Positions 20,132 through 33,545 are shown, numbered from the stretch's first letter. The stretch is 64,000 nucleotides of DNA from Triticum aestivum (GCF_018294505.1 NC_057809.1:135692979-135756978), one strand, 5' to 3'. The notes: generated by a model from the sequence alone, not told the origin. Numbers and translations are program-made.

Positions 20132-21871
20132 TGAAGGAAATATGCCCTAGAGGCAATAATAAAGTTATTATTTATTTCCTTATATCATGATAAATGTTTA
20201 TTATTCATGCTAGAATTGTATTAACCGGAAACATAATACATGTGTGAATACGTAGACAAACAGAGTGTCACTAGTATGCCTCTACTAGACTAGCTCATTA
20301 ATCAAAGATGGTTATGTTTCCTAACCATGAACAAAGAGTTGTTTTTTTGGTTAACGGGATCACATCATTAGGTGAATGATCTGATTGACATGACCCATTC
20401 CATTAGCTTAGCACCTGATCGTTTAGTATGTTGCTATTGCTTTCTTCATGACTTATACATGTTCCTATGACTATGAGATTATGCAACTCTCGTCTGCCGG
20501 AGGAACACTTTGTGTGCTACCAAACGTCACGACGTAACTGGGTGATTATAAAGGTGCTCTACAGGTGTCTCCAAAGGTAGATGTTGGGTTGGCGTATTTC
20601 GAGATTAGGATTTGTGACTCCGATTGTCGGAGAGGTATCTCTGGGCCCTCTCGGTAATGCACATCACATAAGCCTTGCAAGCATTGCAACTAATGAGTTA
20701 GTTGTGAGATGATGTATTACGGAACGAGTAAAGAGACTTGCCGGTAACGAGATTGAACTAGGTATTGAGATACCGACGATCGAATCTCGGGCAAGTAATC
20801 AGTTCTCAAACAAAGGGAACAACGTATGTTGTTATGCGGTCTGACCGATAAAAGATCTTCGTAGAATATGTAGGAGCCAATATGAGCATCCAGGTTCCGC
20901 TATTGGTTATTGACCGGAGACGAGTCTTGGTCATGTCTACATTGTTCTCGAACCCGTAGGGTCCGCACGCTTAAGGTTTCGATGATAGTTATATTATGAG
21001 TTTATGAGTTTTGATGTACCGAATATTGTTCGGAGTCCCAGATGTGATCACGGACATGACGAGGAGTCTCGAAATGGTCGAGACATAAAGATTGATATAT
21101 TGGAAGCCTATATTTGGATATTGGAAGTGTTCCGGGTGAAATCGGGATTTTACCGGAGTACCGAGAGGTTACCGGAACCCCCCCGGGAGGTATATGGGCC
21201 TTAGTGGGCTTTAGTGGAAGAGAGGAGAGGTGGCCAGGGCTGGGCCGCGCGCCCCTCGCCCTAGTCCGAATAGGACAAGGAGAGGGGGCCGGCGCCCCCC
21301 TTCCTTCTCTCTCTCCTCTTTCCCCCCTCCCGAATCCTATTCCAACTAGGAAATGGGGGAATCCTACTCCCGGAGGGAGTAGGACACCTCCTGGCGCGCC
21401 CTCCCTGGCCGGCCGCACCCCCCCTTTGATCCTTTATATACGGAGGCAGGGGGCACCCCTAGACACACAAGTTGATCCACGTGATCATATTCTTAGCCGT
21501 GTGCGGTGGCCCCTTCCACCATAGTCCTCGATAATATTGTAGCGGCGCTTAGGCAAAGCCTTGCGACGGTAGTACATCAAGATCGTCACCACGCCGTCGT
21601 GCTGACGGAACTCTTCCCCGACACTTTGCTGGATCGGAGTCCGGGGATCGTCATCGAGCTGAACGTGTGCTAGAACTCGGAGGTGCCGTAGTTTCGGTGC
21701 TTGATCGGTCGGGCCGTGAAGACGTATGACTACATCAACCACGTTGTGCTAACGCTTCCGTTGTTGATCTACAAGGGTACGTAGATCACACTCTCCCCTC
21801 TCGTTTCTATGCATCACCATGATCTTGCGTGTGCGTAGGAATTTTTTTTGAAATTACTACGAAACCCAACA
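20132..21871 (+). repeat. 3' LTR of the Copia element, copy 1
   Basis: Starts TGAAGGAAATATGCCC and ends ACGAAACCCAACA. The opening text AAATATGCCCTAGAGGC and the 1.74-kb length are characteristic of the Angela/WIS/BARE group. A TATA box (TTTATATA, 21433-21440) sits in the expected promoter region. The homologous site in copy 2 reads TTGATATA. Confidence 0.9.
21433..21440 (+). promoter_or_regulatory. TATA box of the Copia LTR
   Basis: TTTATATA about 1.3 kb into the LTR and 430 bp before its end, the usual U3/R placement in this LTR group. Transcription from it would read rightward out of the truncated element, antisense to the neighbouring Gypsy LTR. Confidence 0.5.
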
Positions 21872-22610
21872 CTCGCGGGCTCGGGCGGGCCCCGGATGGG
21901 CCTGCAGGGCCGCAGCGGCGAAGTGGGCGCGGCGGGGACAGGTGGCGGCCTGCGGTTGGACGAGGGAGTGGAGGCGATGACGTGGCGAGCCCCCATTGGT
22001 CAGAGGGATGTGGCGGCGGGCGGCGGACATTGTCCGGCGCGGTGAGGACGTGTCCGGCGGCGCGAGGGAAGGAATTTTTAGGGTTTCGTCCGCGAATTTG
22101 GAAGGGTTGCACATATTTATAGGTAGAGGGAGCTAGGAGAGTCCAAATGAGGTGCGGTTTTCGGCCACGTGATCGTGATCAAACGACCAAGATGATGGAG
22201 GAGGTTTAGGTGGGTTTTGGGCCACTTTGGGGAGGTGTTGGGCTGCAACACACACGAGGCCTTTTCGGTCCCTCGGTTAACCGTTGGAGCATCAAACGGA
22301 GTCCAAATGGTACGGAACTTGACAGACGGTCTACCGGTAGTAAACCAAGGCCGCTTGGCAAGTCTCAGTCCAATCCGGAAATGTTTAATCCCCACACACG
22401 AAAGAAAGGTAGAAATGACCACCGGAGGAGAACGGAACGCCGGAATGCAAAACGGACAACGGGGAAAATGCTCGGATGCATGAGACGAACACGTATGCAA
22501 ATGAAATGCACATGATGACATGATACACAATGCATGACATGCAAGCAATGACAAGACAACAACAGCGAATAACTGGACGACACCTGGCACATCGGTCTCG
22601 GGGTGTCACA
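21872..22610 (-). mobile_element. Gypsy LTR fragment, unit A
   Basis: Homologous to about 15676-16420 of the solo LTR, ending in GGGTGTCACA. It is the part of the 3' LTR that lies on the right of the Copia insertion. The TATA box is retained. The left remainder of this LTR is missing from the duplicated unit. Confidence 0.85.
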
Positions 22611-23748
22611 ACACTCCACCACTATGAGAGGATCTCGTCCCGAGATCTGGAATGGCACCGGAGGAACAACGGAAGAGAAAAGGGGAGAGGTAAAACTAAG
22701 TTGCTTCATCGACAAACAAGTGAAACCACGAACCTTGAAGAGGTTAAGCCACTCCAGGAGAATAACACAACGGAGATGAACGAAGTTGAAAGCACTCCGT
22801 TAAGAGAGAGTAACAAGTAAGAACAAATTCGGGAAGCACTCTGGTTTAGAAGGGATGCCAGACTTGATAAGGCGAAAGGAACTTGAGCAAAAAGGGCACA
22901 ACACTCCGGTTCAATGGACAATCATGAAAAGAACATAATCTTTGATGAAGCGAGATGATGGTTGAAGAAAGCAACAACACAATGCCTCCGGAACGAAAGA
23001 ATAGAAGTTGTATCGACGGAACAAAAAAACGGAGAAGAAAACAACATCTTCTACCTCCAATGAGCTTGAAAAGCATCTTAAAGAGAAGGGTCACACGGAG
23101 TTGTTGGAACAATCCACAACAAAAAGAATAAACTTGATATGGTCTTATGGAACACATCTCAAAATTATGAAGTGACAACCTGCCACTCGCAGGAAAAAGA
23201 ATTGGATTAGTATGAACAAGGAGACGAGAAGGTATTTCACCGGGAGGATAAAGAAGAACTTGGGTCCTTTATAAGCACCATAACTAGCAACAATCCTTAG
23301 GAAAGGCTTTGGTAAAATATAACCCAAGATAACTCCAAAGAAGAGATTGATGGATTTAAAAATCCTTAGAAAAAAATCTCGATGAAAACTTCAAGAAGGA
23401 ATTAAATCCTTTATGAACCATCATGTAGAACCTTCATGAAGAACTCCGGTAACCAAAGCATGATCAATCGAAATGAAAGATAAGTTGAAAATACAAGGTG
23501 AAACCTTGTAATGATTTAGATGGACCTCCGTGATAATTAGAGCTTGGAACTCCGGAAAAAGAAAAGATAAAGCATCTCGAACCCAGAATGTGATATGATG
23601 CACCTCCGGAATAAGGAATTAATCACTTGTATGAACAAGAATAAGAATTATGTTATGCTTGTCCTTCACCAATTAAATTGATGACAAACAACGGATTTGG
23701 TGTAGTACTTATTCTCGTAGAAAGGATTAAAAGTGATATAAGTCATCC
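22611..23748 (-). mobile_element. Gypsy internal 3' remnant, unit A
   Basis: Internal DNA directly bordering the LTR. Read on the minus strand, the border runs GATCTCGGGACGAGATCC then GGTGGAGTGT before TGTGACACCCC, the kind of end-of-pol and polypurine context seen in plant Gypsy elements. The rest is AT-rich with repeated CTCCGG phrases and no recognisable protein motif. PBS, gag and most of pol are absent, so a large deletion joins this piece to LTR sequence at about 23748/23749. Confidence 0.6.
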
Positions 23749-26700
23749 GATCAACTAAAACGAAACAACACAAAGGTCAAGATCTTCATCGAGCTCCTCC
23801 TGAGCTTGGTTGCGTCATCTGCATGGACTCATCGGGACCTGCAAACTGGTTTTGGAAGTATCTGTGAGTCACGGGGACTCAGCCATCTTACACCCTCGCG
23901 ATCAAGACTATTTAAGCTTATGGGTAAGGTAAAAGGTATGAGGTGAAGCTGCAGCAAGCGACTAGCATATATGCTGGCTAACATACGCAAAAGAGAGCGA
24001 GAAGAGAAGGCAAAGCACGGTCGAGAATCTATGATCAAGAAGTGGTCCTAGAACAACCTACGTCAAGCGTAACTCCAACACCGTGTTCACTTTCCGGACT
24101 CCGCCGAGAAGAGACCATCACGGCAACACACGCGGTTGATGCATTTTAATTAAGGTCAACTTCAGGTTTTCTACAACCGGACGTTAACAAATTCCCATTT
24201 GCCCATAACCGCGGGCATGGCTTTCAAAAGTTCAAATCCCTGCAGGGGTGTCCCAACTTAGCCCATCACAAGCTCTCACGGTCAACGAAGGAATAGACCT
24301 CCTCCCGAGACACTCCGATCAGACTCGGTATCCCGGTTCTACAAGACATTTCGACAGGGTAAAACTAAACCAGCAACACCGCCCGAATGTGCCGACAAAT
24401 CCTGATAGGAGCTGCACATATCTCTTTCTCAGGGCACACTCAGATGAGCCAGACGTCGGGTAGGCCGTTCCTACGCGGTCATCAAATTGGTTGGCTTTGG
24501 ACCCTCGATCGCAGCAATGAACTCAGCGTCCCACTTAACTTACTTTTGGTACTTTCGAATCTTGTCCCATCCCATAGCTTCACAAGTGAATCTACCTATG
24601 GATCCATAAAGTTGATCATTACTTTTCAAATTCTTATTTCACCAGCCCAGAGTTGCCCCTAGTAGCCCCGAACATCGCTCAGTTGGACCAACACTCAGAG
24701 GAGCACTGGCCCGAGGGGGTTAAAATAATGATGACCCTCAGGAGTGCGACTCCCAAGGGAAAAGAAAAGGCTAGGTGGCAAATGGTAAAACCAATGTTGG
24801 GCATTGCTGGAAGAGCTTTACTTAAGGCGAACTGTCAAGGTGTTCCCATAATAGCCCAACCGCGTAAGGAACGCAAAATCCGGGAACATAACACCGATAT
24901 GACGGAAACTAGGGCGGCAAGAGTGGAACAAAACACCAGGCATAAGGCCGAGCCTTCCACCCTTTACCAAGTATATAGATGCATTAATTAAAATAAGATA
25001 TATTGTGATATCCCAACAAGTAAACAATGTTCCAACAAGGAACAACGTCTCCATGTTCCAACAAGGAACAAACTTCACTCTTCACCTGCAACTAACAACG
25101 CTATAAGAGGGGCTGAGCAAAGTGGTAACATAGCCAAACAACGGTTTGCTAGGACAAGGTGGGTTAGAGGCTTGGTTCAACAATATGGGAGGCATGATAA
25201 GCAAGTGGTAGGTATCACAGCATAGGCATAGCAAAAGAGCGAGCGACTAGCAAGCAAAGATAGAAGTGATTTCGAGGGTATGGTCATCTTGCCTGAAATC
25301 CCGCAAGGAAGAAGAACGAGTCCATGAAGAAGAGAAACGGACGTAGACGAGCGGGTCCTCACAAACGCTACGTTACTGAAACCAACCCGAAGACGCAAAC
25401 ACCGGAAAGAAGCACACAACATAGTAAACAACCAACACATGAACATGGGATGATATGCGGGATGCGGTATGCGATGCATATGCATGATTTGACAAGGAAT
25501 TCATGAACCTGGACTCAACTTGGAAATCCAAGTGTGCCACTGGAAAGGTGAGATGAAATCGCTTGAAAACGATATAAAGATCACCGGAATCGGAGTTACG
25601 GTTTGGGAATGGCAAGCAATTCAAATATGACCACGTTCTGCGATTTACAGCAAGTAGCCATCTAAATGCAACAAGATGAACATGCTACGGCACCCAATCA
25701 TGGCAACAAAATACATGGCAGGGATCCATTCATGATGTTTAACAAAATACTAGCACTGAGCTACGACCAAATCATCCATTAACAGGTTCAAACAAGCATG
25801 GCAAAAATGCATTTGGTAAACAGATTTCAGACTTAGTGAAATTAACACTTGTCTGGAATTCAGATCAGATAGCACTCTTCAGAGCAACAAAACTACATGC
25901 TACAGGACCTGAACATGGCAAAGTAAAGCATGGCATGGAGATACTCAAAGAGCTTAACAAACGTCCCTTAGTGACCTTGAGCCAAAAGGGATCAGAAAAT
26001 ACAATTGCAAGCATGTGAACATGGCAAAAACATAATCAGTTCTCAGACTTGGTGAAAAACTGGAGCATGCTGAAAACAGATATCAAGTAGGCATGTTTAC
26101 GAGCTCGATGCACTCACTACAGAGCAAGGCATGACAAACTAAGCATACACCCATCAAGAATACACAAAATACAAGCTAGAAATGGCAAGAACAATACCAT
26201 GGCATGCACGGATCAACTACAACATCCTCGGCAAAATCGCTAACAAGTAGACAATCTGCCTAGATTCACGAAATGACAAAAGTAGAGCTCGATTGACTCA
26301 AGCTAGGGTGCTCCATAATTGCAAACAAAGACATGGATGGATAAAGCACTACAATATTAACAGAACGTCCTTACTGATAATCCTCAAAAGAGGCATGGAT
26401 CACTAGGAAACAACATGAACATATGACATAATGAGATAAACAGACCAAGGACTTAGTGGAAATGCTAAGTCCCTGAAAACAGCATTACCAAGTGCCTCAC
26501 TTTGCAAGCTTGTGCTAGTCACCACACACATCACAAAAATACATGGGTTGCACCTCTGGAAAGATGAAAAAACCCTTAACAAAACATATGTAGGGCTCAT
26601 GGGCATATCATGCACACAATAATCATGGCAAAAATGACAAATATCTAAATGGAGCAGCAGATCTGACAATTAACTCAAGTAGCACTCTTCCAACAGCATT

Positions 26701-28096
26701 TCGGGCATCAAGATGCCCTCAAATGAAAATGATGCAATGAGATGAAATGATGTACTCTCTGAGATGAACATTTTGATATGCTATATGCATGAATCGGAGA
26801 TACAGATGCAAAGTTACGAGGCGATGAACATGGGCATGTGGATCTGGGAATTTCGAGGACTTAGTAGAAATTTTACCTCCCGAAACGGATCTAGGGTTTC
26901 GGGGCACGCCGTACGAGGTTCGCCAGAAAGTCGCTGGAGGAGAGGGAAACGGCGCCGGAGTTGGGGAAAAACTCGCCGGAGTTGTCAGGGTTGCCGGATC
27001 CGGTCGCTCCTCGACCAGATCTAACCGGGGAAGAAGCGGAGCGAGGTACCGAGGCGGAGGCGGCGCCGACGACCTCCTGCAGTGGCGGCGCGACACGGGA
27101 GCTCCGGCGAGCTCCTGCGGCAGGACGGCAGGATGAAGAGGGCCGGCGAGCACTCGGGGTTCGTCCGCTCGGGGACCCCGCAGTCGAGCGGCAGCGTGCG
27201 AAGGCCCGGGTGGCGCGCTCCGGCGAAGACGGCGCCGGTCGGTGGCGGAGCGGCGAAGCGTGGTGGCGGGGAGGCGCATGGCGGCGGCCGTCCATGAGAC
27301 ACAAGGCGGCGGCGCAGGGGAGGCTCTGGCGGCGGAGCGCGGGGGCCGGTCCGGGCTCTCGCGGGCTCGGGCGGGCCCTGGATGGGCCTGCAGGGCCGCA
27401 GCGGCGAAGTGGGCGCGGCGGGGACAGGTGACGGCCTGCGGTTGGACGAGGGAGTGGCGGCGATGACGTGGCGAGCCCCCATTGGTCGGAGGGACATGGC
27501 GGCGGGCGGCGGAGATTGTCCGGCGTGGTGAGGACGCGTCCGGCGGAGCGAGGGAAGGAATTTTTAGGGTTTCGTCTGCGAATTTGGAAGGGTTGCACAT
27601 ATTTATAGGTAGGGGGAGCTAGGAGAGTCCAAATGAGGTGCGGTTTTCGGCCACGTGATCGTGATCGGACGACCGAGATGATGGAGGAGGTTTAGGTGGG
27701 TTTTGGGCCACTTTGGGGAGGTGTTGGGCTGCAACACACACGAGGCCTTTTCGGTCCCTCGGTTAACCATTGGAGCATCAAACGGAGTCCAAATGGTACG
27801 AAACTTGACAGGCGGTCTACCGGTAGTAAACCAAGGCCGCTTGGCCAGTCTCGGTACAATCCGGAAATGTTTAATCCCAACACACGAAAGAAAGGTAGAA
27901 ATGACCACCGGAGGAGAATGGAACACCGGAATGCAAAACAGACAACGGGGAAAATGCTCGGATGCATGAGACGAACACGTATGCAAATGAAATGCACATG
28001 ATGACATGATACGCAATGCATGACACGCAAGCAATGACAAGGCAACAACAGCGAATAACTGGACGACACCTGGCACATCGGTCTCGGGGTGTCACA
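23749..28096 (-). mobile_element. Gypsy LTR, unit A, lacking its inner end
   Basis: Collinear with 12251-16420 of the solo LTR, ending GTGTCACA and followed by the target duplication TGCTC at 28097-28101. The 282 bp equivalent to 11969-12250 are absent, removed by the same deletion that lost the internal region. It contains a 177-bp insertion (24467-24643) that the other two copies lack. This piece is the 5' LTR of the minus-strand element. Confidence 0.8.
24467..24643. other. 177-bp insertion present only in unit A
   Basis: The other two copies read straight through the site as GTAGGCC|AGCCCAG (12962 and 36133 regions). The insert shows no TIRs, no poly-A tail and no evident target duplication. 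Its text ('GGTTGGCTTTGGACCCTCG', 'TTACTTTTGGTACTTTCG') differs in style from the LTR. It accounts for most of the length difference between unit A (11,675 bp) and unit B (11,489 bp). Source not recognised; filler DNA from break repair is plausible. Confidence 0.75.
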
Positions 28097-28415
28097 TGCT
28101 CGTCGGCGGCGGTGGAGCGGGGGAGGGTGCGGTGGGTCATCGGCGGCGGTGGAGCTAGCGGTGGAGTGTGCAGGTGGGATCAAGATCGAGATGGAGGGGG
28201 ATAGCGATCGAGATGAAGGGGCATCGAGATCGAGATGGAGGGGGAATCGAGATCAAGATGGAGGGGGATCATGAAATGAAGACTACGATTTAAATACAGT
28301 CAATGATATCAAAAAGTGCCCATGAAATTTAAAAATATTCATGATATCAAAAAGTGCCCATGAAATACGACCAAGAAATGAAGACTACGATTTAAATATA
28401 GTCGATCTTAGCTAG

Positions 28416-29115
28416 CTATCTGTTCATAATCTTCTTGCCCTTCTTTTTCGCAAATGGAGTTCTTCTGTGGAACGGACGTCCTTTAGGTAGGGTGGTCCTG
28501 CTTCTTCTTCTAGTGTATGCAGCTACTTCATCGTCGTCGTCATGTTCGATCTTCGGGTCGCCATACTTGTCGAAGTCTTGCTCATTGGCTACTCCATCCA
28601 TTCCGATGATCTTCCTTTTGCCTCTCCTCACGACAACACGACTGGGCTTTGATGGGTCGGTAATGAAGAAGCATTGGTCCACTTGGGAAGCCAGTACCCA
28701 TGGCTCATTTTTCGCGGTGATGTTTGCGCCCGCAGTGTTGGATTTGGCTTCGGGTATAACCATGGTGGTGAAATACCGGTCTTCTTTTAGGACGCTCTTG
28801 GCCCATCTGACACGGAACATCGGGACCTTCTCTCGAGCGTAGCTCAGCTCCCAGATCTCCTCTATCCTTCCGTAGTATCTATCCTTGTCGTTACCGGTGT
28901 AGGATTCCATCGTTACCCCAGAGTTCTGATAACCATCGCTCTTCATGTCCTTGTCCTCGGTGTAGAATGTGTAGCTGTTGATATCGTATGCCTCATAGGT
29001 CATCAGGTTGTGCTCGGCGCCCTGTTACAAGGCGAATATGAGTTGTTCTTCCATGAAAGAATCCTCATGTAAAGGGTACGAAAGAAGCTTCTGCTTGAAC
29101 CAACGCGTGAAACAT
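28416..29115 (-). pseudogene. TNP2 3' fragment, copy 2
   Basis: Homologous to 39905-40604 and to copy 1. The C-terminal 195 codons are open from 29003 to the stop at 28416, including the GYTFYTEDKD-like core (here SYTFYTEDKD) and the basic KKKGKKIMNR end. Upstream of that a TAA at 29025-29027 replaces the TCA codon of the intact gene, the same change as in copy 1. The fragment ends at the junction with Copia DNA at 29115/29116 and lacks the 14-nt patch seen in copy 1. Confidence 0.85.
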
Positions 29116-31773
29116 TTAGGTCATACCAGTATAAAGCGCATGAAGAAACTCCATAATGATGGGCTTTTGGAACCACTTGATTATGAATCACTTGGTACTT
29201 GCGAACCGTGCCTTATGGGTAAGATGACAAAAACACCGTTCTCCGGTACTATGGAGAGAGCAACAGATTTGTTGGAAATCATACATACAGATGTATGTGG
29301 ACCGATGAATGTTGAGGCTCGTGGCGGATATCGTTATTTTCTCACCTTCACAGATGACTTAAGCAGATATGGGTATATCTACTTAATGAAACACAAGTCT
29401 GAAACGTTTGAAAAGTTCAAAGAATTTCAGAGTGAAGTTGAAAATCATCGTAACAAGAAAATAAAATTCCTACGATCTGATCGTGGAGGAGAATATTTGA
29501 GTTACGAGTTTGGTGTACATTTGAAACAATGTGGAATAGTTTCGCAACTCACACCACCCGGAACACCACAGCGTAATGGTGTGTCCGAACGTCGTAATCG
29601 TACTTTACTAGATATGGTACGATCTATGATGTCTCTTACTGATTTACCGCTATCGTTTTGGGGATACGCTCTAGATACGGCCGCATTCACGTTCAATAGG
29701 GCACCATCAAAATCCGTTGAGACGACGCCTTATGAACTGTGGTTTGGCAAGAAACCAAAGTTGTCGTTTCTGAAAGTTTGGGGCTGCGATGCTTATGTGA
29801 AAAAGCTTCAACCTGATAAGCTCGAACCCAAATCGGAGAAATGTGTCTTCATAGGATATCCAAAGGAAACTATTGGATACACCTTCTATCACAGATCCGA
29901 AGGCAAGACTTTTGTTGCTAAATTCGGAAACTTTCTGGAGAAGGAGTTTCTCTCGAAAGAAGTGAGTGGGAGGAAAGTAGAACTTGACGAGGTAACTGTA
30001 CCTACTCCCTTATTGGAAATTAGTACATCACAGAAACCTGTTTCTGTGACACCTACACCAATTAGTGAGGAAGCTAATGATAATGATCATGAAACTTCAG
30101 AACAAGATACTACTAAACCTCGTAGATCAACCGGAGTGAGATCCGCACCAGAGTGGTACGGTAACCCTGTTCTGGAAGTCATGCTACTAGATCATGATGA
30201 ACCTACGAACTATGAAGAAGCGATGGTGAGCCCAGATTCCGCAAAATGGCTTGAAGCCATGAAATCTGAGATGGGATCCATGTATGAGAACAAAGTATGG
30301 ACTTTGGTTGACTTGCCCACTGATCGACAAGCAATTGAGAATAAATGGATCTTCAAGAAGAAGACTGACGCTGACGGTAATATTACTATCTACAAAGCTC
30401 CACTTGTCGCAAAAGGTTTTCGGCAAGTTCAAGGGATTGACTACGATGAGACCTTCTCACCCATAGCAATGCTTAAGTCTGTCCGAATCATGTTAGCAAT
30501 TGCCGCATTTTATGATTATGAAATTTGGCAGATGGATGTCAAAACTGCATTCCTGAATGGATTTCTGGAAGAAGAGTTGTATATGATGCAACCAGAAGGT
30601 TTTGTCGATCCAAAGGGAGCTAACAAAGTGTGCAAGCTCCAGCGATCCATATATGGACTGGTGCAAGCTTCTCGGAGTTGGAATAAACACTTTGATAGTG
30701 TGATCAAAGCATTTGGTTTTATACAGACTTTTGGAGAAGCCTGTATTTACAAGAAAGTGAGTGGGAGCTCTGTAGCATTTCTGATATTATATGTGGATGA
30801 CATATTACTAATTGGAAATGACATAGAATTTCTGGATAGCATAAAGGGATACTTGAATAATAGTTTTTCAATGGAAGACCTCGGTGAAGCTGCTTACATA
30901 TTAGGCATTAAAATCTATAGAGATAGATCAAGACACTTAATTGGACTTTCATAAAGCACATACCTTGACAAAGTATTGAAGCAGTTCAAAATGGATCAAG
31001 CAAAGAAAGGGTTCTTGCCTGTGTTACAAGGTGTGAAGTTGAGTCAGACTCAATGCCCGACCACTGCAGAAGATAGAGAGAAAATGAAAGATGTTCCCTA
31101 TGCTTCAGCCATAGGCTCTATCATGTATGCAATGCTGTGTACCAGACCTGATGTGTGCCTTGCTATAAGTCTAGCAGGGAGGTACCAAAGTAATCTAGGA
31201 GTGGATCACTGGACAGCGGTCAAGAACATCCTGAAATACCTGAAAAGGACTAAGGATATGTTTCTCGTTTATGGAGGTGACAAAGAGCTAATCGTAAATG
31301 GTTACGTCGATGCAAGCTTTGACACTGATCCGAACGATTCTAAATCACAAACCGGATACGTGTTTACATTAAATGGTGGAGCTGTCAGTTGGTGCAGTTC
31401 TAAACAAAGCGTCGTGGCGGGATCTACGTGTGAAGCAGAATACATAGCTGCTTCAGAAGCAGCAAATGAAGGAGTCTGGATGAAGGAGTTCATATCCGAT
31501 CTAGGTGTCATACCTAGTGCATCGGGTCCAATGAAAATCTTTTGTGACAATACTGGTGCAATTGCCTTGGCAAAGGAATCCAGATTTCACAAAAGAAGCA
31601 AGCACATCAAGAGATGCTTCAATTCCATCCGGGATCTAGTCCAGGTGGGAGACATAGAGATTTGCAAGATACATACGGATCTGAATGTAGTAGACCCATT
31701 GACTAAGCCTCTTCGACGGGCAAAACATGATCAGCACCAAGGCTCCATGGGTGTTAGAATCATTACTGTGTAA
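29116..31773 (+). pseudogene. Copia pol (INT-RT-RH), copy 2, one nonsense codon
   Basis: Integrase is intact here (HTDVCGPM; SDRGGEY; TPQRNGVSERR) and so is the YVDD motif (30790-30801). The frame is stopped by TAA at 30952-30954, where copy 1 has CAA, between reverse transcriptase and RNase H; it then stays open to the normal end at 31771-31773. A missense change turns the conserved KARLVAKGF of the RT into KAPLVAKGF. RNase H motifs VDASFDTD and STCEAEY are kept. Without 5' LTR, gag or protease it could not be autonomous in any case. Confidence 0.9.
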
Positions 31774-31806
31774 TCTAGATTATTGACTCTAGTGCAAGTG
31801 GGAGAC

Positions 31807-33545
31807 TGAAGGAAATATGCCCTAGAGGCAATAATAAAGTTATTATTTATTTCCTTATATCATGATAAATGTTTATTATTCATGCTAGAATTGTATTAAC
31901 CGGAAACATAATACATGTGTGAATACGTAGACAAACAGAGTGTCACTAGTATGCCTCTACTAGACTAGCTCGTTAATCAAAGATGGTTATGTTTCCTAAC
32001 CATGAACAAAGAGTTGTTTTTTGATTAACGGGATCACATCATTAGGTGAATGATCTGATTGACATGACCCATTCCATTAGCTTAGCACCTGATCGTTTAG
32101 TATGTTGCTATTGCTTTCTTCATGACTTATACATGTTCCTATGACTATGAGATTATGCAACTCTCGTCTGCCGGAGGAACACTTTGTGTGCTACCAAACG
32201 TCACAACATAACTGGGTGATTATAAAGGTGCTCTACAGGTGTCTCCAAAGGTAGATGTTGGGTTGGCGTATTTCGAGATTAGGATTTGTCACTCCGATTG
32301 TCGGAGAGGTATCTCTGGGCCCTCTCGGTAATGCACATCACATAAGCCTTGCAAGCATTGCAACTAATGAGTTAGTTGTGAGATGATGTATTACGGAACG
32401 AGTAAAGATACTTGCCGGTAACGAGATTGAACTAGGTATTGAGATACCGACGATCGAATCTCGGGCAAGTAATCAGTTCTCAAACAAAGGGAACAACGTA
32501 TGTTGTTATGCGGTCTGACCGATAAAAGATCTTCGTAGAATATGTAGGAGCCAATATGAGCATCCAGGTTCCGCTATTGGTTATTGACCGGAGACGAGTC
32601 TTGGTCATGTCTACATTGTTCTCGAACCCGTAGGGTCCGCACGCTTAAGGTTTCGATGACAGTTATATTATGAGTTTATGAGTTTTGATGTACCGAAGTT
32701 TGTTCGGAGTCCCAGATGTGATCACGGACATGACGAGGAGTCTCGAAATGGTCGAGACATAAATATTGATATATTGGAAGCCTATATTTGGATATCGGAA
32801 GTGTTCCGGGTGAAATCGGGATTTTACCGGAGTACCGGGAGGTTACCGGAACCCCCCGGGAGGTATATGGGCCTTAGTGGGCTTTAGTGGAAAAGAGGAG
32901 AGGTGGCCAGGGCTGGGCCGCGTGCCCCTCCCCCCTAGTCCTAATAGGACAAGTAGAGGGGGCCGACGCCCCCCTTCCTTCTCTCTCTCCTCTTTCCCCC
33001 CTCCCGAATCCTATTCCAACTAGGAAAGGGGGGAATCCTACTCCCAGAGGGAGTAGGACTCCTCTTGGCGCGCCCTCCCTGGCCGGCCGCACCCCCCCTT
33101 TGATCCTTGATATACGGAGGCAGGGGGCACCCCTAGACACACAAGTTGATCCACGTGATCATATTCTTAGCCGTGTGCGGTGCCCCCTTCCACCATAGTC
33201 CTCGATAATATTGTAGCGGCGCTTAGGCGAAGCCCTGCGACGATAGTACATCAAGATCGTCACCACGCCGTCGTGCTGACGGAACTCTTCCCCGACACTT
33301 TGCTGGATTGGAGTCCGGGGATCGTCATCGAGCTGAACGTGTGCTAGAACTCGGAGGTGCTGTAGTTTCGGTGCTTGATCGGTCGGGCCGTGAAGACGTA
33401 TGACTACATCAACCACGTTGTGCTAACGCTTCCGTTATTGATCTACAAGGGTACGTAGATCACACTCTCCCCTCTCGTTTCTATGCATCACCATGATCTT
33501 GTGTGTGCGTAGGAATTTTTTTTGAAATTACTACGAAACCCAACA
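31807..33545 (+). repeat. 3' LTR of the Copia element, copy 2
   Basis: Same termini as copy 1 (TGAAGGAAAT to AACCCAACA). The TATA region is altered to TTGATATA. The LTR is followed directly by CTCGCGGGC of the Gypsy LTR. Confidence 0.9.

Larger units (their letters stand above)
17441..21871 (+). mobile_element. 5'-truncated Angela/WIS-type Copia retrotransposon, copy 1
   Basis: The element begins abruptly inside the GAG-pre-integrase coding region and runs through integrase, reverse transcriptase, RNase H and a complete 1.74-kb 3' LTR (20132-21871). The 5' LTR, primer site, gag and protease are missing. The purine-rich stretch AAGTGGGAGA lies directly before the LTR. At the right end Gypsy LTR sequence resumes with CTCGC; in uninterrupted copies of that LTR the site reads GGCTCTCGCGGG, which fits a 5-bp duplication CTCGC, but the other arm is lost. 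Confidence 0.9.
29116..33545 (+). mobile_element. 5'-truncated Angela/WIS-type Copia retrotransposon, copy 2
   Basis: Same left breakpoint (AAACAT|TTAGGTCAT) and same right end as copy 1, 4430 bp against 4431 bp. Identical breakpoints on both sides show that the two copies arose by duplication of one truncated element, not by separate insertions. The 3' LTR is 31807-33545. Confidence 0.9.

Noticed and set aside
22846..23178. Hydrophobic 110-codon minus-strand ORF in the Gypsy internal remnant
   Set aside because: Present in both units only by duplication; phenylalanine/leucine-rich content comes from GAA/AAG-rich plus-strand DNA, and no known Gypsy domain is seen.
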